Shown: in pieces, positions 34,161-45,341 of the stretch
How the letters are laid out: each line of letters begins with the position of its first letter
How positions within the stretch are numbered: position 1 is the stretch's first letter
Assembly (NCBI GenBank): GCA_021732415.1
Contig: JAKFVC010000063.1
Location: 1-48,694 of the forward strand
From: Planctomycetaceae bacterium
GTDB taxonomy: Bacteria; Planctomycetota; Planctomycetia; Planctomycetales; Planctomycetaceae
DNA length: 48,694 nucleotides
Direction of reading: 5' to 3'
Notes under the pieces: generated by a model
Told to the model about the DNA's origin: nothing
Database searches by the model: none
Seen by the model: the letters and a program-made list of their open reading frames with translations, nothing else
Position numbers and translations under genes: made by a program

Positions 34161-34640
34161 CTAATTGCCGGAGTTCTCCAGCTCCGTCAAATCTTCCACG
34201 CCAGCCATGTCGGCGAGCATTTTGGTGTATTTGCGCAATTGAACTTGGAGTTCGATCAGTTCGTCGCGAAACCGCCGACAGCGAATCGGATCGCCGAGGG
34301 CACCCGTCAACGACTCTTTGTGCCACTTCACGGTAAACGGCCGGACCACCTGATTTAGAACAACGATCGCAATCTTGGCAAATTCGTTGCAGTGACGGCC
34401 ATGTTGCTTCAGGGTCGCACGCGTCAAACCGAACAAGGCGTAGACACTGTCCAGAGCCGACTTCTCGTCGCCGTGTTCTGGTTGCAGATGTTGCGTCGTG
34501 ATCCGGGTCAACAACTCGACGTAGAGTTCCCAAGCCGCGTCTCGGTCACGGTCCTCTGGCTTCCATTCCAGGTCGAGAAAACCAGTGTTGATCTTCAGCC
34601 CGGTCATGCTCCAGCGATCCAGCCACTCTTTCCATTTCAT
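34161..34640 (-). CDS. small cytosolic protein of unknown family, upstream of peptidase/MBL pair
   Basis: This 159-residue helical protein contains RDAAWELYVELLTRITTQHL, SVYALFGLTRATLKQHGRHC and a C-terminal coiled segment RRFRDELIELQVQLRKYTKM. GGAG six bases before the ATG at 34640 supports the start. No signal or membrane segment. It is on the same strand as the peptidase and MBL genes, about 520 bases upstream, so it may be a third component, an adaptor or a regulator. I do not recognise the family. Confidence 0.65.
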   Translation of the reverse strand: MKWKEWLDRWSMTGLKINTGFLDLEWKPEDRDRDAAWELYVELLTRITTQHLQPEHGDEKSALDSVYALFGLTRATLKQHGRHCNEFAKIAIVVLNQVVRPFTVKWHKESLTGALGDPIRCRRFRDELIELQVQLRKYTKMLADMAGVEDLTELENSGN

Positions 34641-35714
34641 TGCAGGCTCCTAATGGGTTGCCGTCATTTTATATCGGCCCCAAGATCGCGACGAGGGACA
34701 GCCTCAGCCAAACGGCCTAAATCCCCCAAAACATCACTGGATGTCATTCCGCATCTGAGGTATCTCGATGCGCGCAAAAGGATTTACCTTCCTTGTTATC
34801 GCTGGGTTTTTGAGATTAATCTGAAGACTCAGTTGGACTTCCCCGAACCGAACCCTCTTACGGAATCTTTCTTTGCCCGCCAAAGCGAGCTCGCGCCGAA
34901 CCCTGCTTTTAATCCGGCTTTATGAATCATGCCAACTCTTTGATGTGAGTTGGAAATTCAAAGTGAGCGCTTCACATGCGAACGAATCTACTCTTTGGCA
35001 GTGAAGTCTGTTAACCACTCAGAATTATTTCCTATGGCACACCAGTTCGGGAGCCAGTGATTAACAGAACAAAGAGTGTCGTTAGCGCCAGAACTGTTTT
35101 GGGACGGCAAAAGCGGGCGGCCTGGGTGATTGCGGATGTCCGGGCCGAATTCCGAATATCTCGTGCAGAGGTGTTCGAATCGAGCGATACAGAGACCAAG
35201 CGGAACACTCCTGGATCATCAGATCTACGAGCACACATCGAACGATTCATACAGTCATTGCAGATCGTGTGCATCCAGAAACTTTGCAGTAGCGTTTGAG
35301 GGGAACTTGAACCCGATCAACAAACAATACCCGGTCTGGTATAACCTTGCGCAGGCCGCATTCTGCGTGAGATTCCGACACCCGGATGTGAGTCGCCGCC
35401 GCCCCGTGACACGATCAGGTTGAACGAGGTTGTGTGCGAGACTCGACTGGGTGGAGTGCTGAAGTCGTACTCGTGCCGGGCCGCTCAGCACTACCGAGCC
35501 GCACCGGTGTTTATACACACTAATAACTGCGTTCGCGGTGCGCGCGTGTGGTCCACAACCAATGCTGGAAGCACAAGTCACCCGAACCATCGGAATCCTT
35601 GACTGTGGCCAAGCGGGCTGTCTTGCACATCACTTTACATCGCGCCGATGCGGAGAAACTCTTGGATTTAACCTGGCGGCGCTGTGGTATAGCTTTTGTA
35701 CGGGGCAGCGTCAA
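34641..35714. other. long region without a recognised gene
   Basis: About 1.07 kb downstream of the giant gene and upstream of the small unknown gene. Both strands have only short frames of low-complexity or Arg/Ser-rich composition. I see no tRNA, terminator hairpin or repeat matching the families above. Confidence 0.5.
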
Positions 35715-38700
35715 TCACATGGGATGTTTCGGTGGCTTCGGAGCTTTCTTCGTTACCGTCACATTCTGTGTGACCGTATTACTGTGCAATCCCGTTTGAT
35801 CTGTCACCTGGACCTGGAAGTTCCGGTTGGCGATTTTTAGCCCCGCGCCTTTCGTCGAGAACGTCATGCCATCCAGCATGGCTTGAACGGTCGCGTTGGT
35901 CGCTCCCGGCTTCAGCGTGATGGTGATTACCAGGCGTCCTGAGACGATGGTGTCGACCCGCGTGCCCATGCTACCCAGACCGGGTAAGTTCACGATATCG
36001 GGGTTCTTCTTCGCCGCTCCCAACGGCAGGCTGATCACAATACTGGCGAGAGTTGCATTGCCGTCCGCGTCGGTCACCATGAGCGTCGGGACGACATTCA
36101 CGGGGGTCTTCAAGTTGCCATAGAAGGTCGAAACCGGACCGGGAGTCGCGAGGACCGGGGCCGTCGCGGCGGGCCCCACGGTGACGCTCACGCTTTGAGT
36201 GGCTGACAATGGCGAGGTCCCGCCATCCGTATCGGTCACCTGCAACGTGATCGTCTGCCCTGCCACTGCGACCAGCGCAGCGGCGTTGGCGACAGACATC
36301 TGCCCCGCAGCATTGATCGCGAAGATGGCGGAGCCGTTCGGGAGACTGAAGGTCTTCGTGCTGTTGGGAGCGGACATGTCTGGATCGTTCGCTGTCACGG
36401 TGCCGATCACCGTTCCCGCCCCCGCACTGGCAGCGACATTGAACGCCTGACCGCTGGGGATGACCGGGGCCTCGTTGACGTCCGTGACATTGATCGTCAT
36501 CGACGCGGAACTCGATTTGCTCGGCGAGCCACTGTCGGTCACTTGGACGATTAGTGTAAAGGTTGTCGTACCTTCGAAATTCAACACGGCACCGGCGGCC
36601 ACCTTGATGCTGCCCGTGGCCGGATCGATCGTGAAGTTGTTGCCGGTATTGCCGCTCAGGATGCTGTAGGTCAATGTGCTCGAGCCAGTCGCCTGGACTA
36701 TCCCCACGACTGTGTGCGCCGCCGAGTTCTCGGGCACATTGAACGACTGATTGGCAATCAACGGGGGTAGGTTGGAGACAGTCGTCTGCGTATCGGCGGT
36801 CAATGGTGCCAGTTCGTCATGGCCGACATTGTCATGCGCCACGGAATAGAAGCGGTACGTCTTTCCTGGTTGTCCCGTATACGTGGCGGAGGTGGCGGCA
36901 GTCTCGAATTGCCAGATGGTGAAGTCGCCGCCGTCGATACTCACATAGATGTCGTAGTGGGCAATTCCTGAGCCTCCCGTGTCATCGGAGCCTGACCAGT
37001 TGACGGTGAAGCTGTTGGGAGATTGCGCGGACAGGGCGGTCACGGAACTCGTGGGCGAACCAGCATCGATCGTGTTCAGGGCCACGGGTGTCTGCACAGG
37101 GGTATTCAGGTCGAATATGATTCCGGTCTGTTCTGTAATCTGAGTTCCACTGGCCAAGCCAGCCTTGGGCTGCACGGTAAACGTGAAGTAGCCCTGGCCA
37201 TCGTGTGCGGGATTGTCGACCGGCAGGAATCCGTCGTTGACTCCATCCGGCGGCAAGTTCGTCTGCGGATCGAGCGACTCCAACTTGATGCTTACGACGC
37301 CGGTAACCGGATTCTCATCCAGGGTCACCGGGACTAGCAGGTTAATCCCGTGAGGACGCAGGTCGAGGGTCGTCTGATAGTGGAACAGGCCCTCGGGAAT
37401 CTGGAAGTTTAACTGCCCGAAGCCGAAGCCGGTGAACTGCAGTGTTGCCGGATCGAGATCGGAATCGAGGGTGAACGTCGTGCTCACGATCTGCGCCGCA
37501 GCCGTGGCGAGGTTGGGATCGTTTTCGAAATCGACCCGATAGGACATCAACTGCGACTGGATAAACTTCTGAGGTCCGAACCCGGCTGGGCCCGTGAAAT
37601 CATTCGGATCGAGGGCGCCTTTAGAGATGGTGATGGTACCGCCACCAGGCTTATTCACAGGCGGATCCATCGGAGAAGGAGGGGGCTGGCCGATTTCCAG
37701 GGTGGGGTTAGGTTCGCCGGGCGGATCCACGGGCAACATGTCGACGTCTGCCGGGGGCGCCGTGACGACTCCAATCAAGACTTCTTTGATTCCAGGAGTC
37801 GTCGGTTCGTAGGCGATCGCGGGGGGATTTCGCTCAGCGGGCGGTGGAGGCGGTGAATCCTTGACCGGCTCGACAGGACCGCACGACTGCACCATGATGT
37901 CGAATACTTGAATCACTTTGGCGATCGATGCGAGATAACGTTCCTTCAGCTCATCATAAAATTGGAACCTTAACAGTGATTGTTCGACTTCACTCGCTAC
38001 AGACTCAATGGTCTTAAGTTCCGCTTCAAACGTTATCGTCAGGCCTCTTAATTCCACGCCAAACTGCGTTGGGAGCTGCGGCGAATTGAGAATTGGGCTG
38101 CCCGGCAGCTCGGCCAAACTCTTCAAGCGCCCCTCTTCTCGTGCAATCGACTTCACAAGTTCTCCAATCAGCACATCCACCTTTCGACCTGCGGTCATAT
38201 CGTCGAGCGCGTGTAGCAACTCTTTCATACTTGACCGTGTCGTCGCAAATCGATCCCTCAGCACGACCTGATCGGTGCTGTCGGGGTATTTTGCCGCCGT
38301 GTTTTGATACTGTTCATCCAGTGAAGAGACCACTTGTTTGATAAGCGGAATGCTATCCTCAATTTTATACTGTGACTGCAGGACTGTTTCGTAATAGGAT
38401 TGCAAGGATTTGAGTAGCTGGTTGGACTCCAGTATCGTAATCAAAAGTCCAAAGGGCAACACGCCCTGAGCCGGCGTGGGTGCGGGGCAATTGATCTGCT
38501 CCATGATCTCGTCAAGCGGCAGCGGCTGCAGATCGCGCGGGTCCGTTTGCGAAAAGCCGAGGACATACGAGGAAGGCGATTCGTCTGCAGCACTAGAACC
38601 CGGGCCAGTGGCATCCGTAATGGCGACTGCCGCCAGCGTCACATTGGTGCCGCTCACCGATTGTGCCGCGGCCAGTTGGATCGCCAACGGCGCGGATGGC

Positions 38701-41700
38701 TGGTACCCCACGGCCCTCGCGGTGACCGAATAGGATCCAGCCGGCAAACCGGAAACTGAGTACGATCCGTTACTGTCTGTCGTCGTCGAACCCCAGACGA
38801 GTCCCTGGCTGTCAGTAATCCGAATCGCCGCGTATTTTAGTGGACCGATATTGCTCGAAACCGTGCCACTCACGGTGGTCGTGCTGGTGCCCAGGGTCGG
38901 ATTCGAAATGTTGGAACCAGCACCAATCGTGACATTCTGAATCAAGGTGTCGTTGTATCCGGGAAACTCCACCAGCAAGCGGTATGTCCCGGCGGCCAGT
39001 CCAGCCATCTGATAGTTTCCAGTCGCATCCGTAATTGACGCGCCGACAACTTCCAGCGAACCGGAGCGGATCAGTTGCACACTCGCGCCGGCCAGCGGCA
39101 GCACGGTACTGGTGTTGCGAACTGTGCCCTGCAAGGTCAGGCCAGTGGTTAACGCGAAAGTCAGCGGCGCTGGACCATTGGCGGTCACGGTCACAGTCTG
39201 AATTTGAGGGACGAATGTGCCAGCCACCGCGTAGACCGAATAGCTGCCCGGGATCAAGTTGTCGGACACAAAACTCCCATCGCTGCCCGTGGAGAGCAGA
39301 TCCACGAAGACCGGCCCCAGGGTAGGGTCGTTGAACACAACTGACACCGTGGCAGCAGACACGGGTTGCCCGGTGGCCTGGTTTTTTACAGTTCCCTGCA
39401 GCTGCCGATTCCCCGCCTGGAAATTCTTCCCCGTCAGGATGGCACCACCAGAAACCGCCACACCCGTGATCGACGGGAAACTCATCCCCAAAGCGTTGGC
39501 CTGCAATTGATAAGTACCACCTACGAGCAAATCAAACGTGTAGCTGCCCGCCGCATCGGTCTCCATAGAGAGGATGAAAGCACCATCGTGCAAGAGACGG
39601 ACCGTCACGCCCTCCAGCGGTGTAGTTCCATCCGCCGCATAGACGACTCCGGAGACCATGCCCGCCAGCGTTGTCGAGAGATTCGCCGTCGCCTGAACTT
39701 GGTTCGTGGTCAAATTGACCGTGGTTTTCGACACGCCAGGACTGCCGGGGTCGCCCAGAACAATCTGATACGATCCGGCATCCAATCCCTCGATCACATA
39801 ATTGCCATTGGCATCCGTTAACGCCATGGTAGAAAGGCCGTCCGCACCTTCCGCCCGGACGAGGACCTTAAAGATGGGAGCACCATTCACACTATTAGTG
39901 ATCTTACCCGTGACAGTTCCCAGAGGTGCGGTCGTCAAATTCTTCGTGACCGTTCCTCCCACGCTCACGGTAACCGTAGAGACCAATGACATGAAACCGG
40001 CACCGCTGGTCGTCAGGTCATAATTTCCCGCCGGCAGACTCGCGAGTGAAAAATGACCTGTGTCGTCGGTCGCGACAGCAAATGTCGCCGTGGAACCAGT
40101 CAACGTCACAACGACCCCTGCCGCAACCTGGCCACCGGCCACCTGAGTGATCTGACCGACGACGGTGCCCGCCCGCGTGAGACTGAAATTCTTGCTCGTC
40201 AAACTGGCGGCAGTCGCGACGTTCAAACTGTGAATCCGGCCTGACACCAGACTAGGTAAGGTGGCGGTCAGTTCATAAATCCCGGCAGATAACCCGTCGA
40301 TGGTGTACTGTCCCGCAGCATCGGTCCGTGCGGAGTTGGAGCTGCCATCAGCAGCGATCGCGATCACCACTGCACCGACGATTGGACCACTTGGACCACT
40401 GACCGTACCACTAATCACGGCGGCAGACTGGAGCGTGAAATTGACATGCCCCGTTTCAGCTCCCAGGGCGACATCCACGTCCGCATCGGTCAACTGCGTC
40501 AGCGTGCCGCCACCCGTGTGTACGGAATAGACCCCGGCCGGCAGCGAGTCGATCTGGTAATAGCCGTTCGCATCCGTCCGACCCATGTAGAGCTTGCCGT
40601 CAGCGCCAAACGCCGAAACCCCCTCGTCGGGTAGCGGCGCTCCCTGCGACGTGATCACTCTCCCGGAAATGCTGCCGGAGGGGGTAATGACGAATTGCAG
40701 GTTGCTGATCCCGGAAGCGCCGACATCGAGCGTCGCGGGCGAAGCAATGTATCCCTGGACTTCGATCTCATAATGACCTGCCTCCATGTACGGGATCTGG
40801 AAGGTACCGTCCGTCAACGTGGAGGTCAGGAAGATCACCCCGGTCGACGGATTCCCCACCGTAAACGTGACATTACCAACAGGATGGCCGCTGTCACCCA
40901 GGACGATCTTGCCGGTCAGCGCCGGGCCCTGTTCCAGGGCCTGCTTGGCAATTTCCAACTGAAAGACATCAGCGAGGGAGTAATTCCGTCCCATCGACGT
41001 TGGCATCAGCGTGGCATCGCGAGAGATCGCGAGTGCGAAATCGTCCCAGTTCGGACCAATGTTCGCCGCCAGACGCGTCATGACTCCGTGCCAATCTGCG
41101 TCCGCAATCTCGTCCGGCTGCAGCAGCGGTTCAATCGCGGACCAATTAATCGGAGTTCCCGGATAGCCGCCAATCGTCAGCTGGAACGAGTTGCCCCCGG
41201 GAGTTGCTGCCTGGGCATAGATCGTCAAAGTCCCATGAGCACCTGGCGGCAATATTCCGGCGGGCCCGTCCGGGTTGATGCCGATGAGGTTCAGCGAATT
41301 CGTCGCGCGCGTGAAGTCAGTCGTGAAGCTCAGCGGATCAGAGTTGGAACCGGTCACATTCAAAATCGGTGCCAGGATGTCTGTGTCACCCGCGTTGGCA
41401 TATTCGATGGTAATCGCATACGTACGACCACTGCGCACCTCACTCGGGGATGAGATGCTCGTAGTGAGCGTCCCGGCCTGGCCCGCGATGATGTTAAACC
41501 CGTCAGCCAGTGTCTTCGTGACTCCGGTGTTCACGACCTGGACATCGGCCGCTCCGGTCGCGGCTCCGGTCAGGTCAAATGTCGCAGAGATGGTCCCGGA
41601 ATCGATGTAATACACTTCGAGCGGTTGAATGGTGACCCCGTGGCTGTCCACTAACTGCGGATGCGAATTCGCATTAAACTTCGCACCGTTGAAGGTCAAC

Positions 41701-44700
41701 GTCACCTGACCCTTGTTGCTGCCTTGCAATGGCCCGACACGACTCACCGTAAACGCTGGGGTCGTTGCAGTGATTGAAAATTGCTCGATCGACGGAATGC
41801 TGGCACCATAGACCAGGACGTAATAGATCCCGGCCCGCGTGTTCGACACGCTGACCGACTGATTGGCAGTGCCTAGTTTCGCGCCGCGTTCATCAAACGC
41901 TTCACGCGTCGGCGCAACTCCGTACGAGACATACAGTTCATTCGAATTGCCGCCGGGACCGGTCAATGCCAGGTTCAGATCCGTCCCCGCTGTCGTTGTC
42001 ACCTGATACAGAAGAGCCACACCTGTCGCCGATAATGTTCCTGTCGTCGCACTTCCCAAGATCAATGCCGGTAACGTCATCGCAATCGTCTGGGAGCTGG
42101 CTCCGACGTTGTTCGCTCGCTCACTGCCTTCAAACACCTCGTTCTGAGCATTCGATCGGACCAGGAAGTAGTAATCTCGGGGCGTCACTCCCGGGAGCTT
42201 GAAGCTGCCTGACGCGTTATAGGTTTGACCGGAACTGAGGTTACCGGCATGCGTCACTGACCCCAGCAAAATGGCATCCGCCGTGAAGACGGGGCTCGAT
42301 GAGAGGTACACCGCGTCTTGCCACGTACCGGTCGCGTCACCCGTGCCGACGCTTTGCACCGTCCAACTGACAGTGACGCTTTGTCCCTGTTGTCCCGCTT
42401 GCGGCCCGCTGACCGCCGTAACAGTGAGGTCCACATCCGAAGTCGCGAATTCCTGAACCTCGATGGCCCCCATGTCGTAGCCGGAACCATTGCCACGTCC
42501 CGCCAGATTCGGATCCTTGAAGCGCGGGTGGCCGTAGAAATCGGTGAGCGGTGCGCCCACATTCGTCCCGGCGTCTTCCGCAGGTGAACCGGGCTTGAGC
42601 TGGTACTGACCGCCCTGACGATTGAAATACTTCGGATCGACCGAGATGTTGCCGTTGCTACCAGTCTGGGATGCCAGGCCGACATAGTTATTGAGTCCCG
42701 AGTTGTAGACGTTCGAGAAACTGAGCGTCAGATTCGTCGGGCCGGTCTGGACTATTCCGTTCCCCAAGCTGTTGGTGATCAAGACATTGGTCAACTTCGC
42801 GGTGGGCGAATCGAGTAACACTCCGGTCGTGTTTCCGTCAATCGTGTCGTTGAACGCGATCAGATTCGCCCCTGCTTGCGCCTGGACACCCACGCCACTG
42901 GTGTTGTTAACGATCAGGCTGTTGGTCAGCGTCAAGGTGGATCCCGCCAGCGCCATGATTCCGACATGACCCGAATTTCGAATGATGCTGTTGCTGACGG
43001 TCAGGCTGGACCCGGCCACGTTCACCATGCCAAACGTCCCGTCAGCCGCATCGTGACCGTATCGCAACTCCACATGATCCAGCACACTGTTCGTACTCGT
43101 GGCCTTGAATGACCAACTGCGCCAGTCGCCATTGTGTGGTACGGAGTTCGTGCCGTTGTTATTCGAGTCGCCCCCGACGCTATCGTCGTCGAAGGACGTG
43201 CAGATGACCGGATCAGCCTCCGTTCCCAGGGCTTTCAACGTGCCATTGACGATGAAGGCCTCGCGTCGGTTGGTCACTTTGATGATCTGGCCAGCACCCA
43301 GTGTGAGCGTCACTCCGACAGGAATCGTGACTCCTGCCCCGTTACCATCCATGACATAGGTGATGTCCGGATTGTTCCAGCTCGTATTGGCTGGCAGAGA
43401 ACCGCTTAGCACCACAACTCCGTTTACCGGACTATTGGAGAACGTGTTGCCGCCACCGCTCGTGATGTTGCTGGCCACATCCGCGGCGATCGCCAGCCAT
43501 GTATTGCGATCAAAATTCGTGTTACTGAGCGTCATCGTACCGGCATTCATCCAGATACCGGCATGCGGGGCATCTCGAACCACGCTGTTGGTGAGAGTGA
43601 TCGAGGCGCCATTCACCATGATCGCGGCGTTATCGTCGTAGCCGGAATTCCGGACTTCGACATGATCCAGCACGCTGCCGGTACTGGTCGCCGAGAACAC
43701 AATCCCGCCAGAGGCGTCGTTGTTCACATCGGTGGCCCCGTTATTCGTGGTATCATTTCCTGCGGCATCATCGGACAGATTGGCAAAGATCACCGGCTTG
43801 GCTGCGGTCCCATTCACAATCAGGGTGCCATTCACAAACAGTTCCGTCCTGAACCCCGCCTTAACAATTTGCCCGGCACCGATCGTGAGCGTCTTGCCCT
43901 GAGGCACAGTGACATCGTCCTGCAAGGCGTACACGATATCGGGATTGTTCCAGGTCGCGTTGGCAGTCAGGCTTCCGCCCCGCATCAACAGTCCATTGAT
44001 GGCATTATTCGAGAATGTATTGCCGTTGATCGTCAGGATCGATGACAGAGTCGCATTGATGGCTTCAAACGTACTGTTCTGAAACACATTACCGGTGATC
44101 ACTGCCGTACTGGAGTTGAGACTCATGCCGGCACTCACCGAATTGCGGATCACACTATTGGTCACCGTGATCGGGGCGCTGTTTACCACAATTGCGGCGC
44201 CCACATCGAAGCCAGAATTCCGGACCTCGACATGATCCAGCACGCTGCCCGTACTGGTCGCGGAGAACACAATCCCGCCAGAGGCATCGTTGCTGGCATT
44301 GTTGGCCGTCCCGTTGTTGTTGGTATCGCCACCCGCCGTGTCGTCGGCTGGATTGGCAAAGATGACCGGGGCGGCAGTCGTACCGTTGGCGAGCAGCGTT
44401 CCATTCACAAACAGTTCCGTCCGGAACCCGGTCTTAATGATCTGACCGGCCCCCAGAGTCAACGTTTTGCCCTGCGGGACCGTGAGATCATCTGGCAGGA
44501 TATACACAATATCGGGATTGTTCCAAGTGGCATTGCCTGGCAGCGTGCCAGAATCCAGCCACAATCCGTTCCACCCGTTGTTGGTCATCGTGACGCCGCT
44601 GATCACCGGAGCCGAATTCAAGTCCATGCTGATCGCGGCGAAGGCGCTGTTAATATACGAAATATTGGTGAGCGTCGGTGATGCATTTGTGATGCGGACA

Positions 44701-45263
44701 CCGTAAAAGTCGGCATCGCGCACGGCGCCATTGGTCCATGTCAGTTGCCCGCCGTTCACGACGACCGCAGCATTCGCGCGCCATCCGCCGTAGCGCACTT
44801 CGACATTATTCAGGACGCTGCCGGTGCTGCCCGCTCGAAAAACCAGCGCACCCCAGTTGGAGCGCGACGGACCATTGGCCGTGCCATTTCCGTTCGTGTC
44901 GCCACCCGTGTCATCCCGGAGTTCCGTAAAGATGATGGGGGCCCCGACCGTGCCTTGAGCCAACAGAGTCCCATCCACATTGAAGTCGATATCCGAGTTG
45001 TCGTTGAATTTGATGACCGCGCCCTGCTGAATGGTCAGCGTCGACCCGAGGGGAATATGGACATCCCCGGTAATTTGTTGAACCTGCCCGGCAGGCCAGA
45101 CGGTGCCGTTCGGAATGTCACCCGACCACGTGGCCAGCAGCACGCGGTCTTCCAGATGCTCGAGCTGTGTTGACGTCGCGCGTCGACGTTGACGGAGCAG
45201 TTGCCCACGGCGTGAAATGCCACTCAGCGCGTACAATGTCTCTAACCAATGAGCGACTCGCAT
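35715..45263 (-). CDS. giant multidomain surface protein (beta-helix, CARDB, carboxypeptidase-like repeats, FN3, cadherin)
   Basis: This is a 3182-residue protein. A basic N-terminus has the motif LEHLEDRVLLATW (about 35-47) in place of a classical signal peptide. About 45-940 is right-handed beta-helix sequence in which modules of about 190 residues recur (WNNPDIVY, VPQGKTLTLGAGQIIK, DHVEVRNSG). About 940-1060 is CARDB, 1070-1165 a PPC-like domain, 1170-1265 IPT/TIG and 1270-1340 DUF11-like. About 1445-2210 holds nine or ten carboxypeptidase-regulatory-like modules (for example SVSGLPAGSYSVTARA). About 2250-2470 is helical, followed by a Pro-rich linker, a beta domain, FN3 (about 2735-2825) and cadherin repeats to the end. 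Likely a secreted or surface adhesin or carbohydrate-binding fibre. GGGGA before the ATG supports the start. It is 78 bases downstream of the kinase gene, probably the same transcript. Confidence 0.88.
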   Translation of the reverse strand: MRVAHWLETLYALSGISRRGQLLRQRRRATSTQLEHLEDRVLLATWSGDIPNGTVWPAGQVQQITGDVHIPLGSTLTIQQGAVIKFNDNSDIDFNVDGTLLAQGTVGAPIIFTELRDDTGGDTNGNGTANGPSRSNWGALVFRAGSTGSVLNNVEVRYGGWRANAAVVVNGGQLTWTNGAVRDADFYGVRITNASPTLTNISYINSAFAAISMDLNSAPVISGVTMTNNGWNGLWLDSGTLPGNATWNNPDIVYILPDDLTVPQGKTLTLGAGQIIKTGFRTELFVNGTLLANGTTAAPVIFANPADDTAGGDTNNNGTANNASNDASGGIVFSATSTGSVLDHVEVRNSGFDVGAAIVVNSAPITVTNSVIRNSVSAGMSLNSSTAVITGNVFQNSTFEAINATLSSILTINGNTFSNNAINGLLMRGGSLTANATWNNPDIVYALQDDVTVPQGKTLTIGAGQIVKAGFRTELFVNGTLIVNGTAAKPVIFANLSDDAAGNDTTNNGATDVNNDASGGIVFSATSTGSVLDHVEVRNSGYDDNAAIMVNGASITLTNSVVRDAPHAGIWMNAGTMTLSNTNFDRNTWLAIAADVASNITSGGGNTFSNSPVNGVVVLSGSLPANTSWNNPDITYVMDGNGAGVTIPVGVTLTLGAGQIIKVTNRREAFIVNGTLKALGTEADPVICTSFDDDSVGGDSNNNGTNSVPHNGDWRSWSFKATSTNSVLDHVELRYGHDAADGTFGMVNVAGSSLTVSNSIIRNSGHVGIMALAGSTLTLTNSLIVNNTSGVGVQAQAGANLIAFNDTIDGNTTGVLLDSPTAKLTNVLITNSLGNGIVQTGPTNLTLSFSNVYNSGLNNYVGLASQTGSNGNISVDPKYFNRQGGQYQLKPGSPAEDAGTNVGAPLTDFYGHPRFKDPNLAGRGNGSGYDMGAIEVQEFATSDVDLTVTAVSGPQAGQQGQSVTVSWTVQSVGTGDATGTWQDAVYLSSSPVFTADAILLGSVTHAGNLSSGQTYNASGSFKLPGVTPRDYYFLVRSNAQNEVFEGSERANNVGASSQTIAMTLPALILGSATTGTLSATGVALLYQVTTTAGTDLNLALTGPGGNSNELYVSYGVAPTREAFDERGAKLGTANQSVSVSNTRAGIYYVLVYGASIPSIEQFSITATTPAFTVSRVGPLQGSNKGQVTLTFNGAKFNANSHPQLVDSHGVTIQPLEVYYIDSGTISATFDLTGAATGAADVQVVNTGVTKTLADGFNIIAGQAGTLTTSISSPSEVRSGRTYAITIEYANAGDTDILAPILNVTGSNSDPLSFTTDFTRATNSLNLIGINPDGPAGILPPGAHGTLTIYAQAATPGGNSFQLTIGGYPGTPINWSAIEPLLQPDEIADADWHGVMTRLAANIGPNWDDFALAISRDATLMPTSMGRNYSLADVFQLEIAKQALEQGPALTGKIVLGDSGHPVGNVTFTVGNPSTGVIFLTSTLTDGTFQIPYMEAGHYEIEVQGYIASPATLDVGASGISNLQFVITPSGSISGRVITSQGAPLPDEGVSAFGADGKLYMGRTDANGYYQIDSLPAGVYSVHTGGGTLTQLTDADVDVALGAETGHVNFTLQSAAVISGTVSGPSGPIVGAVVIAIAADGSSNSARTDAAGQYTIDGLSAGIYELTATLPSLVSGRIHSLNVATAASLTSKNFSLTRAGTVVGQITQVAGGQVAAGVVVTLTGSTATFAVATDDTGHFSLASLPAGNYDLTTSGAGFMSLVSTVTVSVGGTVTKNLTTAPLGTVTGKITNSVNGAPIFKVLVRAEGADGLSTMALTDANGNYVIEGLDAGSYQIVLGDPGSPGVSKTTVNLTTNQVQATANLSTTLAGMVSGVVYAADGTTPLEGVTVRLLHDGAFILSMETDAAGSYTFDLLVGGTYQLQANALGMSFPSITGVAVSGGAILTGKNFQAGNRQLQGTVKNQATGQPVSAATVSVVFNDPTLGPVFVDLLSTGSDGSFVSDNLIPGSYSVYAVAGTFVPQIQTVTVTANGPAPLTFALTTGLTLQGTVRNTSTVLPLAGASVQLIRSGSLEVVGASITDATGNYQMAGLAAGTYRLLVEFPGYNDTLIQNVTIGAGSNISNPTLGTSTTTVSGTVSSNIGPLKYAAIRITDSQGLVWGSTTTDSNGSYSVSGLPAGSYSVTARAVGYQPSAPLAIQLAAAQSVSGTNVTLAAVAITDATGPGSSAADESPSSYVLGFSQTDPRDLQPLPLDEIMEQINCPAPTPAQGVLPFGLLITILESNQLLKSLQSYYETVLQSQYKIEDSIPLIKQVVSSLDEQYQNTAAKYPDSTDQVVLRDRFATTRSSMKELLHALDDMTAGRKVDVLIGELVKSIAREEGRLKSLAELPGSPILNSPQLPTQFGVELRGLTITFEAELKTIESVASEVEQSLLRFQFYDELKERYLASIAKVIQVFDIMVQSCGPVEPVKDSPPPPPAERNPPAIAYEPTTPGIKEVLIGVVTAPPADVDMLPVDPPGEPNPTLEIGQPPPSPMDPPVNKPGGGTITISKGALDPNDFTGPAGFGPQKFIQSQLMSYRVDFENDPNLATAAAQIVSTTFTLDSDLDPATLQFTGFGFGQLNFQIPEGLFHYQTTLDLRPHGINLLVPVTLDENPVTGVVSIKLESLDPQTNLPPDGVNDGFLPVDNPAHDGQGYFTFTVQPKAGLASGTQITEQTGIIFDLNTPVQTPVALNTIDAGSPTSSVTALSAQSPNSFTVNWSGSDDTGGSGIAHYDIYVSIDGGDFTIWQFETAATSATYTGQPGKTYRFYSVAHDNVGHDELAPLTADTQTTVSNLPPLIANQSFNVPENSAAHTVVGIVQATGSSTLTYSILSGNTGNNFTIDPATGSIKVAAGAVLNFEGTTTFTLIVQVTDSGSPSKSSSASMTINVTDVNEAPVIPSGQAFNVAASAGAGTVIGTVTANDPDMSAPNSTKTFSLPNGSAIFAINAAGQMSVANAAALVAVAGQTITLQVTDTDGGTSPLSATQSVSVTVGPAATAPVLATPGPVSTFYGNLKTPVNVVPTLMVTDADGNATLASIVISLPLGAAKKNPDIVNLPGLGSMGTRVDTIVSGRLVITITLKPGATNATVQAMLDGMTFSTKGAGLKIANRNFQVQVTDQTGLHSNTVTQNVTVTKKAPKPPKHPM

Positions 45264-45341
45264 GACTGTCCCCAGAATTTGGACCGGATATGGAATATCA
45301 GAGAAATTCCATCGTGGATCGTAGCATACTCGAATTAGTGA

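Noticed and set aside
34641-35714. Short frames on both strands
   Set aside because: No recognisable motif, ribosome site or family-like composition.
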